A stretch of DNA of 64,000 nt. Source: Pseudomonas viridiflava (GTDB lineage Bacteria > Pseudomonadota > Gammaproteobacteria > Pseudomonadales > Pseudomonadaceae). This document shows, piece after piece, positions 16,550 through 24,928 of the stretch. Every line of letters begins with the position of its first letter. Positions within the stretch are counted from its first letter, which is position 1. Location of the stretch: positions 434,001 to 498,000 of the forward strand of contig NZ_UUON01000051.1 of assembly GCF_900590885.1 (NCBI RefSeq), in the 5' to 3' direction. The notes below the pieces were generated by a model, which was not told where the DNA came from, made no database searches, and worked only from the letters and a program-made list of their open reading frames with translations. A program made the position numbers and the translations under genes.

Positions 16550-17006
16550 CAAACTAAAGCTGAAAATTGACGAGTACTTGTCTCGCAATGGGGAATCAGC
16601 GCTTATTGATCTACTTTCAGCGCAGCCGGAAGATCCGAAGCCCCGCACTTTGACCATTATCGCAAACGGTGGAGTTCATCCACTCCAAGAGCTTCATAAG
16701 CGTGGTGAAGTTTTTATTGCCTCCGTAGGCAACATGGATTTTTCTAGCAGAGAAAGTGCTGAGAATGAAATTAGACAGGCCCTCATAAATGTTGCCATCA
16801 AACTGAAATCAGAAGCATGGAGCAAAGTATATATTGTTCCGTTCGGGCCAGCTGTTTTATCCATGCTTATAAAAAGCCTTGTTTATAAAATTCTTAACCA
16901 AGAAACTATAGATGTACTGCATGCAGGATCCGGGGTTCATTTCGACATCTCAATAGATACGCGAGCCATCGCATTACAGGCATCTTTAGATAATCTTAAG
17001 GATTGA
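16542..17006 (+). CDS. Unrecognised 154-residue protein ending the CBASS cassette
   Basis: The ATG at 16542 lies inside the end of the second effector gene (8-base overlap), so it is probably made by translational coupling; a longer frame exists upstream but overlaps that gene heavily. No signal peptide or membrane helix. Predicted alternating strands and helices: TLTIIANGG, GEVFIASVGNMDF, ENEIRQALINVAIKL, KVYIVPFGPAVLSMLIKSL, then a strand-rich tail HAGSGVHFDISIDTRAIAL. This looks like an alpha/beta (Rossmann-like) fold, and the VPFGP-helix segment recalls nucleotide-sensing domains such as SAVED/CARF, but that is a weak hint. It is not Cap2, Cap3, HORMA, TRIP13 or an obvious nuclease. It could be a signal modulator, sensor or regulator of the cassette. 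Confidence 0.7.
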   Translation: MNSKLKLKIDEYLSRNGESALIDLLSAQPEDPKPRTLTIIANGGVHPLQELHKRGEVFIASVGNMDFSSRESAENEIRQALINVAIKLKSEAWSKVYIVPFGPAVLSMLIKSLVYKILNQETIDVLHAGSGVHFDISIDTRAIALQASLDNLKD

Positions 17007-17190
17007 TTGGATTAGACTTTTAATTTCGGTCCAGACCAACGGGAGCACCCATGCATTGCCTGTGAAGTAGCCCTTATGTTCCTGCCTTGGCTGCTTTAAG
17101 GGATTGGATGGGTGTCGCGGGATAGTTTTAGAGATAGAAACAACTTCCCTCGCAAAAAATAACTATATAAATTATATAGATACGTATTTT

Positions 17191-17214
17191 TTCGACTCCT
17201 GGTGCCGCACCATA
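17191..17214 (+). repeat. attR: imperfect copy of the tRNA-Thr 3' end
   Basis: TTCGACTCCTGGTGCCG followed by CACCATA matches the tRNA copy at 9927-9951 except for one missing G in the acceptor-stem part. It sits at a sharp change from AT-rich island DNA to the tRNA terminator and defines an island of about 7.3 kb. The deletion is in DNA no longer used as tRNA and may be post-integration decay. Confidence 0.85.
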
Positions 17215-17217
17215 TCT

Positions 17218-17242
17218 CAAAGCCCCGCAATGCGGGGCTTTG
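17218..17242 (+). terminator. Hairpin terminator, probably the original tRNA-Thr terminator
   Basis: CAAAGCCCCGCA and TGCGGGGCTTTG form a perfect 12-base inverted repeat just after attR. It would follow the tRNA directly if the island were absent. Confidence 0.7.
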
Positions 17243-17675
17243 TGGTTTCTGGGGTTTGGGAATTGGTGCGAACTGAAAGTGCCGTTTTCGGGAAAACGTC
17301 CAAAATACGTCCACACTGAAAATTTATCAGGCTGGGTTTCACAGGCTCCACTGCTGTTTGCGCCGCTCGGCTGTCGGCACACAATCGCAACGCGACCAAC
17401 TCAACCAACGCCAACCCCTCCGCCATCCGAGCTGCACGGACGCTCTCACGCTCTCCCGCAGCCTGGCGATGCCACATCCAAAATTTCCGGTGAGCGCAAC
17501 CTTATTGTGGAGGGCGGTCGTGGCGAGGGACTTGGCTAATCGTTGCACCGCCGTGTGGGGCTGCGCAGCGGCGCCAAAAACAGTTGCTGAGTTCTTTCAG
17601 AAAAAACTCAGCGTCTTTATTGGGGTTGCTGCACAACTCAACGCTGGCGAGCCCGACTCCCCTATCAAAGCATCC

Positions 17676-18161
17676 CTAGGCGAACTCCCCGCGTTTCTTG
17701 CGCAAGTAAAACATCTGCGCAGCCACGCCGACGATGAGCACCAACGCAATGCCACCCTGCGCACCAATCAGCACCGGCGATTGCAAATCGGTAACGAAGG
17801 GATGCCCATCAGGCACGCGGCGCAGGGTCTCTGAAACGGTAGGTACCATCAAAAAAAACGCGGTTAGGCTGAGGAAGATAGTTTCCAGGTATACCCGCGC
17901 ACGGCCCAGCCAGGCTATGCGCCCTACCCCGTAACCAGCCGCCAGCAAGGCGAGGGTGATGACGCCGATGATGTTGCTGACCGGTTGCTTCGCGACCAGA
18001 AACACGCTGAAGGCGCCGATCAGCATCGACGCGAGGTAGAACCTGCCCGCTGTTGAGCGCGGGACGATGCGGCCGTGGCGAATGAACATGTAGGCGGCCA
18101 GCGGTATGGCGGGCAGGCTGCCGAGGGTGTGGACCCAGCCAAGGGCGGAAATACCGAACAT
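17676..18161 (-). CDS. Four-TM membrane protein of unknown function
   Basis: 161 residues; ribosome site GGGAG before the ATG. Four hydrophobic segments lie at about 4-24, 41-57, 62-80 and 95-108, with a further one near the C-terminus (VLIGAQGGIALVLIVGVAAQM), ending in a basic tail (RKKRG). It may belong to the DUF2306-type small membrane proteins, but I am not sure. It is transcribed divergently from an AraC-family regulator 112 bases away, which is probably its regulator. Confidence 0.75.
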   Translation of the reverse strand: MFGISALGWVHTLGSLPAIPLAAYMFIRHGRIVPRSTAGRFYLASMLIGAFSVFLVAKQPVSNIIGVITLALLAAGYGVGRIAWLGRARVYLETIFLSLTAFFLMVPTVSETLRRVPDGHPFVTDLQSPVLIGAQGGIALVLIVGVAAQMFYLRKKRGEFA

Positions 18162-18273
18162 TGTGTTGCTCCCGGATGATTGGATAAATGGCCAACGCTG
18201 GAAGCACTCATCCTGATCGCGCCGGCAAGCTATGATCTCGGGGTCAGATTAGTGAAGGCGGGGTCAAAGCGAC

Positions 18274-19152
18274 ATGATGAATCCCCTTGAAGATTTGATC
18301 ATTCGTCCGGAAATACAGCTGGAAGGGCTGGCCAAGGGCGACTTGCTGTCTCAGGTGCTGGCACAGATCCGCCTGACAGGCGATCGCGTTTATTCCCACA
18401 CCCTAGCGGAGGGGCAGTGCCTGGCGCTGGATGAAAAAAGCGCGCACATTTGTGTGCTTCAGCACGGCCGGTTGCAGCTTGAGGGGTCCGACCGAGCGGC
18501 GGTGACGCTGGAGCAGGGCGATGTGCTGTTGCTGCCTCACGATCCCACGGGCATTACGCTCACGGCGGCCGACGGGCCCGCCACGGTGGTGATCTGCCGG
18601 TTCTGGTTCGACGCGAGCAGTTTTCAGGCGATGCTGTTTGCCCTGCCCCGACTGATCCACATTCGCCAAACCGACGCCGCCGCCTGGGCCGAGGGCATTT
18701 TGCATTTCATGCTGCTCGAAGCCCATGACACGCAGCCCGGCGGGGCGTTGATGATTTCGCGCCTGATCGATCTGGTGGTGATTCGCATCTTGCGCACCTG
18801 GGTGCAGCAGGGCGTCGCTTCCGGCTGGCTGGGTGGGTTGTCGGATGCGCGCATCGCCCGAGCGCTGAGAGCCATCCATGCCACACCTGGCCGGCAGTGG
18901 CGCATTGATGCGCTGGCGGAAATTTCCGGCATGTCACGCTCCAATTTCTGCGAGAGGTTCAGCGCATTGGTCGGGCGCTCGCCGTTGCGGTATCAAAACG
19001 AGTGGCGGCTGACCCTGGCGAAGACGATGCTTGCCAAGCAGGACAGCCGCATCGGGGAAGTCGGTTTCGCGATTGGCTATGAATCCGAGGCTGCGTTCAG
19101 TCGCGCCTATAAAGCCTTTTTTGGTCGGTCACCACGGGAGGACAACACGTAG
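18274..19152 (+). CDS. AraC-family transcriptional regulator
   Basis: 292 residues. The N-terminal about 180 residues form a cupin-like ligand domain (CVLQHGRLQLEG, LEQGDVLLLPHDPTG) followed by a linker (LEAHDTQPGG, dimerisation-like). The C-terminal 100 residues hold the double helix-turn-helix (IDALAEISGMSRSNFCERF and IGEVGFAIGYESEAAFSRAY). This fits the AraC group whose cupin domain often controls a nearby oxidoreductase or transporter. Here the divergent neighbour is the small membrane protein at 17676. The ligand is unknown. Confidence 0.9.
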   Translation: MMNPLEDLIIRPEIQLEGLAKGDLLSQVLAQIRLTGDRVYSHTLAEGQCLALDEKSAHICVLQHGRLQLEGSDRAAVTLEQGDVLLLPHDPTGITLTAADGPATVVICRFWFDASSFQAMLFALPRLIHIRQTDAAAWAEGILHFMLLEAHDTQPGGALMISRLIDLVVIRILRTWVQQGVASGWLGGLSDARIARALRAIHATPGRQWRIDALAEISGMSRSNFCERFSALVGRSPLRYQNEWRLTLAKTMLAKQDSRIGEVGFAIGYESEAAFSRAYKAFFGRSPREDNT

Positions 19153-19261
19153 TTCGCCGACGCCCGCCCGCAGTTGTGGCACTTTGCCACTTTTTCAATT
19201 GACACCCCCTCCCCGCTCCGTTAAAAACCCTGCCTTGCTTGTGCTTTTTATCGAGACATGG

Positions 19262-20605
19262 ATGTTGTCGAACCCTGCGCTGTTCAAACACCGCCGCTAT
19301 TGGCTGGCGGCAATCATCGTGCTCCTGGCGATCCTCGATCCCTTCGGCCTGGCCAGTTCGAGCGATAAGGCCTCGGCACAATGGCTCAACCGTATGTTCG
19401 CCAGCCATTACGGCGGCGAGGGGCAACAGCGCGTGGCGGTGGTGTTGATCGACGATGCGTACCTGATGCGCAACGGCACCTCATGGCCCATGCCCTATGG
19501 CGAGCAGAGCAAATTGTTCAAGCGCCTGCTGGCGTACAAGCCCCAGGCTGTGTTTGTGGATTTGCTGTACAGCCATGACCATTCTTTCGGCGACCCGGCG
19601 CGAGGCAGCCAGTTACTGGCGAACGTGTTTGAGCGCTATCAGCGTCAGGGCATCCCGCTGTGGCTGGCCAATACCGGCGTCAAACGGGGTGACGACGGCC
19701 AGGCCAATACGCTGGAACCCTTCGCCGAGGTCAGCCGCCCGGGCCTGGTGGCGTGGGAGGGCGTGGACGACAAGTACCCGCTGGCCGCTGAAACGCCCTT
19801 GGGGCTGATGGAAACCCCGGCCATGGCGCTGTACCGCGAGTGGTGTACGAAGCAGGCGTGCAGGTCGCTGCCGGTAGATGCCCAAACCGCCGCGCACCGG
19901 CAGCCGATCGCCGTGCAATGGGGCCTGAAGCTCGCGCCGGAACAGGCCCGTATCGCCGATGTACGTCACTGCACTCCGGCGCGACATTTTGTGCTGGATG
20001 GGGTGGCGCAGTTTTTTCAGGCGGTGTTCTGGAAACTCGACGACTCGGCCCAGGCACTCTGCCCTTATACGTTGACGCTGTCGGCCAGTGACCTGGAAGT
20101 CAGCGACCCGCAAGACCAGGCCCTGCTCACCGAGCTGCTGCGCGACCGCCTGGTGATGGTGGGGGCCAATATCACGTCCACCGGTGATCTGGTGGAGTCG
20201 CCGGTACACGGCCAACTGCCTGGTGTTTATCTGCATGCCATGGCCTTGGACAACCTGATCAATGCGGGCATGGATTACGCACATGAACCCGCTAATTTCC
20301 CCGGCCTGCCCTTCAGTTGGCTGGACCTGCTGGAGCTCGGCCTGTTGGCCCTGATCGCAGTGCTCAAGGCGCTGCACGCACGACGGCTGGCGGGTCACCG
20401 CACGTGGAGCCGTTGGCGGCGCCTGGAAATCCGGTTTTTTTCTTCACCATGCCCCTCCTGGCTGCTGGTGATGTCGGTGCTGGTTGTGGCGAGCGTGCTG
20501 CTGAGCGTTAACCACATCACCCCCGTCAACGTGCTGGGCATTGTGTTGCTGTCGCTGGTGTTGTTCAGCGAGCGGATCGAAGCCTTCTTCGACCGTGATC
20601 GCTGA
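19262..20605 (+). CDS. CHASE2-domain membrane protein without an output domain
   Basis: About 447 residues from the ATG at 19262; the frame is open further upstream but that overlaps the AraC gene, and the ribosome site is weak. TM1 is RYWLAAIIVLLAILDPFGL. A periplasmic CHASE2 domain of about 300 residues follows (VAVVLIDDAYL, AVFVDLLYSHDHSFG, RDRLVMVGANITSTGD, VHGQLPGVYLHAMALDNLI). Three further helices lie at the C-terminus. CHASE2 is usually the sensor part of cyclases or kinases; here it stands alone. The next two genes (small periplasmic protein, M48 lipoprotein) follow closely and may form one envelope system. Confidence 0.8.
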   Translation: MLSNPALFKHRRYWLAAIIVLLAILDPFGLASSSDKASAQWLNRMFASHYGGEGQQRVAVVLIDDAYLMRNGTSWPMPYGEQSKLFKRLLAYKPQAVFVDLLYSHDHSFGDPARGSQLLANVFERYQRQGIPLWLANTGVKRGDDGQANTLEPFAEVSRPGLVAWEGVDDKYPLAAETPLGLMETPAMALYREWCTKQACRSLPVDAQTAAHRQPIAVQWGLKLAPEQARIADVRHCTPARHFVLDGVAQFFQAVFWKLDDSAQALCPYTLTLSASDLEVSDPQDQALLTELLRDRLVMVGANITSTGDLVESPVHGQLPGVYLHAMALDNLINAGMDYAHEPANFPGLPFSWLDLLELGLLALIAVLKALHARRLAGHRTWSRWRRLEIRFFSSPCPSWLLVMSVLVVASVLLSVNHITPVNVLGIVLLSLVLFSERIEAFFDRDR

Positions 20606-20642
20606 GCGTGCCGCTTTGTTGATTGACTCAAGGAACCCAAGG

Positions 20643-21008
20643 ATGAACAGAAGCCTCATCGTATTGCTCGCCGCCCTCTTCACTCAGGGCGCCTGGGCGG
20701 AAACCCACAGCATCAAGGCATTCCTGGCCGACCCGGTAGCGGTGTTGGATGAGCAGGGAAAACAGCAGCGCGAAATGCCGAAAAAGGATGCACCCACCCA
20801 GCCCTTGCCGGTATTGCAGTACAACAAGGCGCTGGACCTGGTGCAGGTGGACCTGGCGGGCCAGAAGGTCTGGCTGGACACCATGGACCTGCGCATCGAG
20901 CCGCCCCTGAATGTGGTGGACCTGCCTTGCCAGGGGCTGACCAAAAGCCAGGCCAAAGACAGCCGCAATAACTCCACCATCGGTTTTGGTGCGGGCTGCA
21001 ACCAATAA
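20643..21008 (+). CDS. Small periplasmic protein in the CHASE2/M48 cluster
   Basis: 121 residues from the ATG at 20643, behind a strong site AAGGAACCCAAGG. It has a signal peptide with cleavage after GAWA. The mature part has an SH3-like look (VLQYNKALDLVQVDLAGQKVWLDTMDLR) and a C-terminal Cys pair (DLPC and GAGC). It lies 37 bases after the CHASE2 gene and 13 before the M48 gene. Function unknown; probably a periplasmic partner of its neighbours. Confidence 0.75.
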   Translation: MNRSLIVLLAALFTQGAWAETHSIKAFLADPVAVLDEQGKQQREMPKKDAPTQPLPVLQYNKALDLVQVDLAGQKVWLDTMDLRIEPPLNVVDLPCQGLTKSQAKDSRNNSTIGFGAGCNQ

Positions 21009-21021
21009 AAGGAGCACTGCG

Positions 21022-22599
21022 GTGAAGGGATCTCTATGGGTGGCCAGCTTGCTGGCAAGCACGGTACTCAGTGGTTGCGCGACGTTGAAGGGCGCCGATC
21101 AGGCGTTCATGAACCTGGTGGGCCCTTCGACCCAATCCCGGGTACAGGGCCACTACGTGGATAACACCGACGTGCGCCAGTATTACAAGCTCGACCCGCA
21201 ACGTCAGAGCCAGCAACGCCTGAGCTATGACGGGCGCGCCGTGCCGGCTGCCGAGGCACGCCAGCAGAATCTGGTGGATATCCCGCTGTTGCAGACTTAT
21301 CTGCAAGGCATTGTCACCCGCTTGTCCAAAGGCTGGCCGGGGGAGTTGCCGCCCCTGCAAGTGAAGATCACCGACATCTACAGCTTTGGCCCCTCAGCGG
21401 ACCCCTACGGCAACCTGTTCGTACCCTTGGGAATGCTGGATAACGTCGGCAGCGAAGACGAAATCGCCGCAATGCTCGGCCACGAAATGAGCCATGTCCT
21501 GCTGCACCACCATGACCGCATGGCCGCCTTCCAGCAGCAGAAAGAGATGTTCACCACAGTCGCCTCCACCGTCGCCCTGGCCACCTTGGCAGCAGACACC
21601 GGCGTAGATCGCAGTTCCGGCACGATGAAGCTGTTCAGCAAAGACCCGGCCGGCACTCAGAAAACCATTGGTAATACCGTGCTGTATACCGCGCTCGCCA
21701 ACACCTTTTCCGACCACGTGTGGAGTACTGCCTGGGGTCGTACCCAGGAAGACCAGGCCGACTTGCTTGGCACCGACTTGATGATCCGTGCCGGTTACGC
21801 GCCCCGCGCCGCCACCCATAGCCTGGAGCGTCTCAACGACTTCCAGGGCAAGCAGAAACCCTTGCTCACAGGTTTCCTGACGGCGCGCAAAAACGCGATG
21901 CAGGACTCACTGCAGCAGTTCAACCTCAACCGTTTTACCCAGGAACTGGACGTGCTGGTCAAGGACGGCTTGACCACGAGCATTACCGCGACCGCCCAAT
22001 ACTTCAACCGCTCCCATATGTCGACCACCGACCGCGACACCGAGCTGCGCCAGTACCTGCAACGTGAATACCGCCAGGAGCGTCGCGCGCGCATCAACAC
22101 CGAAAGCTGGACGAAGATCAAGAGCACACCGCTGGTAGCAAAAGCCCTGCAGGGTTACAAGGATGCCTACTTCGCCAACGACGCTTTGGAAAAAAACAAA
22201 GTGTCCGAGGCCGATGGGTTTATCCGTAAAGCCTTGGCTTCGCCGGTCAAGGATCAGCCAGGTATCCGTCGCACAGCCTATACCGTACGCCTGGCCCAGG
22301 GTCGCAGCAGCGAAGCCCTGAAAGAACTGCAAGCAATCAAGGACTGGAGCCTGGCAGGTCCTTCAACCTATGACCTGATGATCAGCTACCACCTAAAGCG
22401 TGGTGATGGGCGATCGGCGCTGACGATGATCGACCAGGCAGAACGCCACCTGGGTTCCGAAGAGCTGTTCATCACCGAGAAGCTGGTGGCCAACCAGCAA
22501 ATACAGAACGCGCAGCAGGTGCAAACCGTGCTGCGCAAATGCGAGCAATACCCTGCGCGCAAGGAAAACTGCAAGAAACTCGCGCCGGTCAAAGCCTGA
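21022..22599 (+). CDS. M48-family metalloprotease, lipoprotein
   Basis: 525 residues. The start chosen is GTG at 21022, eight bases after AAAGGAG; the longer frame begins inside the previous gene. Signal peptide with lipobox LSGC gives a lipid-anchored periplasmic protein. The zinc site is HEMSH (HExxH, GHEMSHVLLHHHDR), with a likely downstream glutamate in EDQADLLGTDLM. The C-terminal about 150 residues are helical and TPR-like. Related M48 lipoproteins (BepA/LoiP type) handle outer-membrane protein quality control. Substrate unknown; it is the third gene of the CHASE2 cluster. Confidence 0.88.
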   Translation: MKGSLWVASLLASTVLSGCATLKGADQAFMNLVGPSTQSRVQGHYVDNTDVRQYYKLDPQRQSQQRLSYDGRAVPAAEARQQNLVDIPLLQTYLQGIVTRLSKGWPGELPPLQVKITDIYSFGPSADPYGNLFVPLGMLDNVGSEDEIAAMLGHEMSHVLLHHHDRMAAFQQQKEMFTTVASTVALATLAADTGVDRSSGTMKLFSKDPAGTQKTIGNTVLYTALANTFSDHVWSTAWGRTQEDQADLLGTDLMIRAGYAPRAATHSLERLNDFQGKQKPLLTGFLTARKNAMQDSLQQFNLNRFTQELDVLVKDGLTTSITATAQYFNRSHMSTTDRDTELRQYLQREYRQERRARINTESWTKIKSTPLVAKALQGYKDAYFANDALEKNKVSEADGFIRKALASPVKDQPGIRRTAYTVRLAQGRSSEALKELQAIKDWSLAGPSTYDLMISYHLKRGDGRSALTMIDQAERHLGSEELFITEKLVANQQIQNAQQVQTVLRKCEQYPARKENCKKLAPVKA

Positions 22600-22602
22600 C
22601 GC

Positions 22603-22770
22603 TCAATGCCCGGCGCTTCGCCCGCCATCCACATGCAGGATCTCGCCGGTCACAAACCCGGCGTTTTCCAGGTAGTTAATCGCCTGGGCAATATCACTCA
22701 TCGCCCCCATATGCCCCCGGCAATCGGGCTGATGAGCTGGCAGCGGGGCCAATTTTGGCGTGCGGCAGGT
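22603..22770 (-). pseudogene. Remnant of a short-chain dehydrogenase (C-terminal tail only)
   Basis: The minus-strand reading near the stop at 22603 gives MSDIAQAINYLENAGFVTG and ILHVDGGRSAGH, an unmistakable SDR C-terminus (FolM or 3-oxoacyl-ACP reductase-like). Upstream, only a doubtful PAHQPDCRG stretch is compatible; the NAD(P)-binding GxxxGxG and YxxxK parts are absent. The gene has been truncated. No insertion sequence remains at the break. Confidence 0.75.
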
Positions 22771-22910
22771 GGGTGTAAAGGTGGGGCGCTGCACTTCATG
22801 AGTGATGCGGTGTAACAAGTGCGTACGGAGCTTGTGTCGAGGTTCGCATCCCACAGCCACTGGTTTTTCTGTATAACGCCGTCATTACCTTGCGTTGTGA
22901 ATGGATGCCA

Positions 22911-24869
22911 ATGAACGCGTTGAAACTGATTGCCCTGCTGATCGCCTTTCCTTTACTAATGGCCGGCGCAGGCGCCTGGGAATTACAGCTAACCGGTGCG
23001 TGGCCAATGCTGGCTGCGGGAGTAATTTTTTTCGGGGTGACAGCGGCCTTGCTCGGCGGCGGCGCGTTGGCGTGGATACAACGTGCCGGCAAACGTGCGC
23101 AGCTTTCACAGGTGATGCTGATCAGTACATTGCTGGAAGGGCGCCAGTTGCTGCCGCGATTGCTGGTAGCGCAGGTGCTGGCGCTCTCGGCCGCCCTCAC
23201 GCTGTTGCTGGTTTACGCGTGCCTGGGGTTGTTGCTGCAGGATGAAGTTTCGAGCTTCGGCGCCAAGCTGATACTGATCGCCTTGCTGGGCGCCGCCTTC
23301 TGCCTGTACGGCGTGTGGCTGCTGGTTAAACAATGCCGTACCTTGCTGCACCTGTTCGATCCGGCCCCGCGGCAGATGTTCGGTCAACTGGTGCGGCCAG
23401 ACCAGGCGCCCGGTTTATGGCAACAGGTCACGCAGTGGGCCGAACAGCTGGGTGCATTGCCGCCTGACCATATCGTGGTGAGTTTGTCGGCAGGGTTCTA
23501 TATCACTGCCGGCGAGACGTGGCTGTACCCGGAAGAACTGGTGCTGCCAGGGCGCACCTTGCATGTGCCACTGCCCTATTTGGCGCTGTTGAGCCGCGAG
23601 GAAGTCGGGGCCTTGGTCGGGCATGAACTGGCACACTTTGCCGGTGCGCGAGCCGAGTTCAGCCAACGCTTCCTGCCGCTTTACGAGGGTGCACGCCGCA
23701 GCCTGGACGCGGCCAACGACAGCCTGCAAGCCAGCAGCGCTTTCGAATCGCGGTTGGTACGGCCAGTGGTGCTGTTCGGCAATCATTTCCTGGATACGCT
23801 GGAGCTCGCCGCCTTCTCGCAAAACCATGAACACCAGCTTGAAGCTGACGCCGCTGCCGCCACCTTGGCGGGCAACACGGTGCTGGCCTCGGCACTGCTG
23901 CGCCTGGCCGTGCTCGGCCCGCAAGTGAAAGAGTTACTGGAGGTTTACCTCGACCTCAACAAGAGCAACTGGCCCATGGTGGAAGACATCACCTGGCAGG
24001 CCATCAGCGAGTTGCAGCTGCGTGAATTGAAACTCTCCAACCACGCCCTGAACGATGCCCTGTATCACCCGACCGACCGCTTGCCGGCCACCAGCGAACG
24101 GCTTGCAGCCTTGGGTGTATCGGTGCAGGAGGTGCTCGCAGGCGCCACGCGAACTACCAGTACACCAGTGGCCAATGCGGCGCTGGAGTCCTGGTTCACC
24201 GACGCACTGATACTGTGCCGCCAGGTGTCTACCGAGCGGGTGGCCGCGTCGGTCAACCAGGACACCCGGTACATCGAAGAACTGCAGAGCCATGCCAGCG
24301 TCGTTGAAGGCGAGGTGTACCTGCACGAAGGCGCTCGGCTGCGAGGCATTATCACGGTGTGCATTGCATTGCCGTGCCTGGCGCTGATGATTTTTCTGTT
24401 GTCGTTGCACGGGCTGAGCGCCGACCCAATCAATCAGGAAAAGGCCAGCGCCTATTGGGTGGTCGCCGTGCTGTCTCTGCTGGGGTTGATATGGGGTGCT
24501 CGACTGATCAAACGCTCGCCCCTCACAGCGCTGAGGCTGACGCCGGATTACCTGGTCTTCAATAACCTGGCAAAGCCGGTGCCGATCCGACACATCGCCA
24601 AAGTGGAAGTCGTGGAAACCGGTGGAACCTATGTCTTCGTGTACCTGCATCCCGATGCCCCTTGGCCCGCAGCACTGGCGACAGGCTTTGGCATTCCGGA
24701 CGTATGGAGGCAGAAGTGGCGGCGCGTGTTGACGCTGCGCACCGAATACCTGTGCATCGACGACACGCGTCTGCAAGGTGATGAACTGCTGAACCTGTTC
24801 GTCGACTACATCAACGCCTCTGCGGCGCGCAAGATCCTGCACCACCGCGAAGCTGACACGCAGGCATAA
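22911..24869 (+). CDS. Membrane-bound M48-family metalloprotease
   Basis: About 652 residues; start uncertain among the ATGs at 22905 and 22911 and a TTG at 22890. Several N-terminal membrane helices (LKLIALLIAFPLLMAGAGAW, MLAAGVIFFGVTAALLGGG, LLVYACLGLLL, ILIALLGAAFCLYGVWLLV) precede a protease core with HELAH (GALVGHELAHFAGARAEF) and the metal ligand region EHQLEADAAAATLAG. Two more helices (about 490-540) and a C-terminal PH-like region follow. It resembles HtpX/Ste24-type enzymes by motif but is longer. Terminator 24871-24897 follows. Confidence 0.85.
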   Translation: MNALKLIALLIAFPLLMAGAGAWELQLTGAWPMLAAGVIFFGVTAALLGGGALAWIQRAGKRAQLSQVMLISTLLEGRQLLPRLLVAQVLALSAALTLLLVYACLGLLLQDEVSSFGAKLILIALLGAAFCLYGVWLLVKQCRTLLHLFDPAPRQMFGQLVRPDQAPGLWQQVTQWAEQLGALPPDHIVVSLSAGFYITAGETWLYPEELVLPGRTLHVPLPYLALLSREEVGALVGHELAHFAGARAEFSQRFLPLYEGARRSLDAANDSLQASSAFESRLVRPVVLFGNHFLDTLELAAFSQNHEHQLEADAAAATLAGNTVLASALLRLAVLGPQVKELLEVYLDLNKSNWPMVEDITWQAISELQLRELKLSNHALNDALYHPTDRLPATSERLAALGVSVQEVLAGATRTTSTPVANAALESWFTDALILCRQVSTERVAASVNQDTRYIEELQSHASVVEGEVYLHEGARLRGIITVCIALPCLALMIFLLSLHGLSADPINQEKASAYWVVAVLSLLGLIWGARLIKRSPLTALRLTPDYLVFNNLAKPVPIRHIAKVEVVETGGTYVFVYLHPDAPWPAALATGFGIPDVWRQKWRRVLTLRTEYLCIDDTRLQGDELLNLFVDYINASAARKILHHREADTQA

Positions 24870-24870
24870 A

Positions 24871-24897
24871 AAAACCCCGAACCAGTCGGGGTTTTTA
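24871..24897. terminator. Bidirectional terminator between M48 protease and porin
   Basis: AAAAACCCCGA, loop, TCGGGGTTTTT: a stem with A/T tails on both strands, placed between convergent genes. Confidence 0.9.
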
Positions 24898-24928
24898 TCG
24901 CCTTGAATCAGGCGCGACGCCGAATCAA

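Larger units (their letters stand above)
17007..17675. other. Island right end and decayed flank
   Basis: It holds the right attachment site (17191-17214), the terminator (17218-17242) and, beyond it, about 430 bases without a convincing gene. A doubled ACGTCCA motif (around 17306-17322) resembles the repeats seen beside integrase targets, so older insertions at this site are possible. Short ORFs on both strands lack ribosome sites. Confidence 0.5.

Noticed and set aside
17217..17539. ORFs on both strands just after attR
   Set aside because: They cross the terminator hairpin and have no ribosome site or known domain.
22606..22815. Plus-strand 69-residue ORF over the SDR remnant
   Set aside because: The minus-strand reading gives a clear SDR C-terminus; the plus frame is its shadow.
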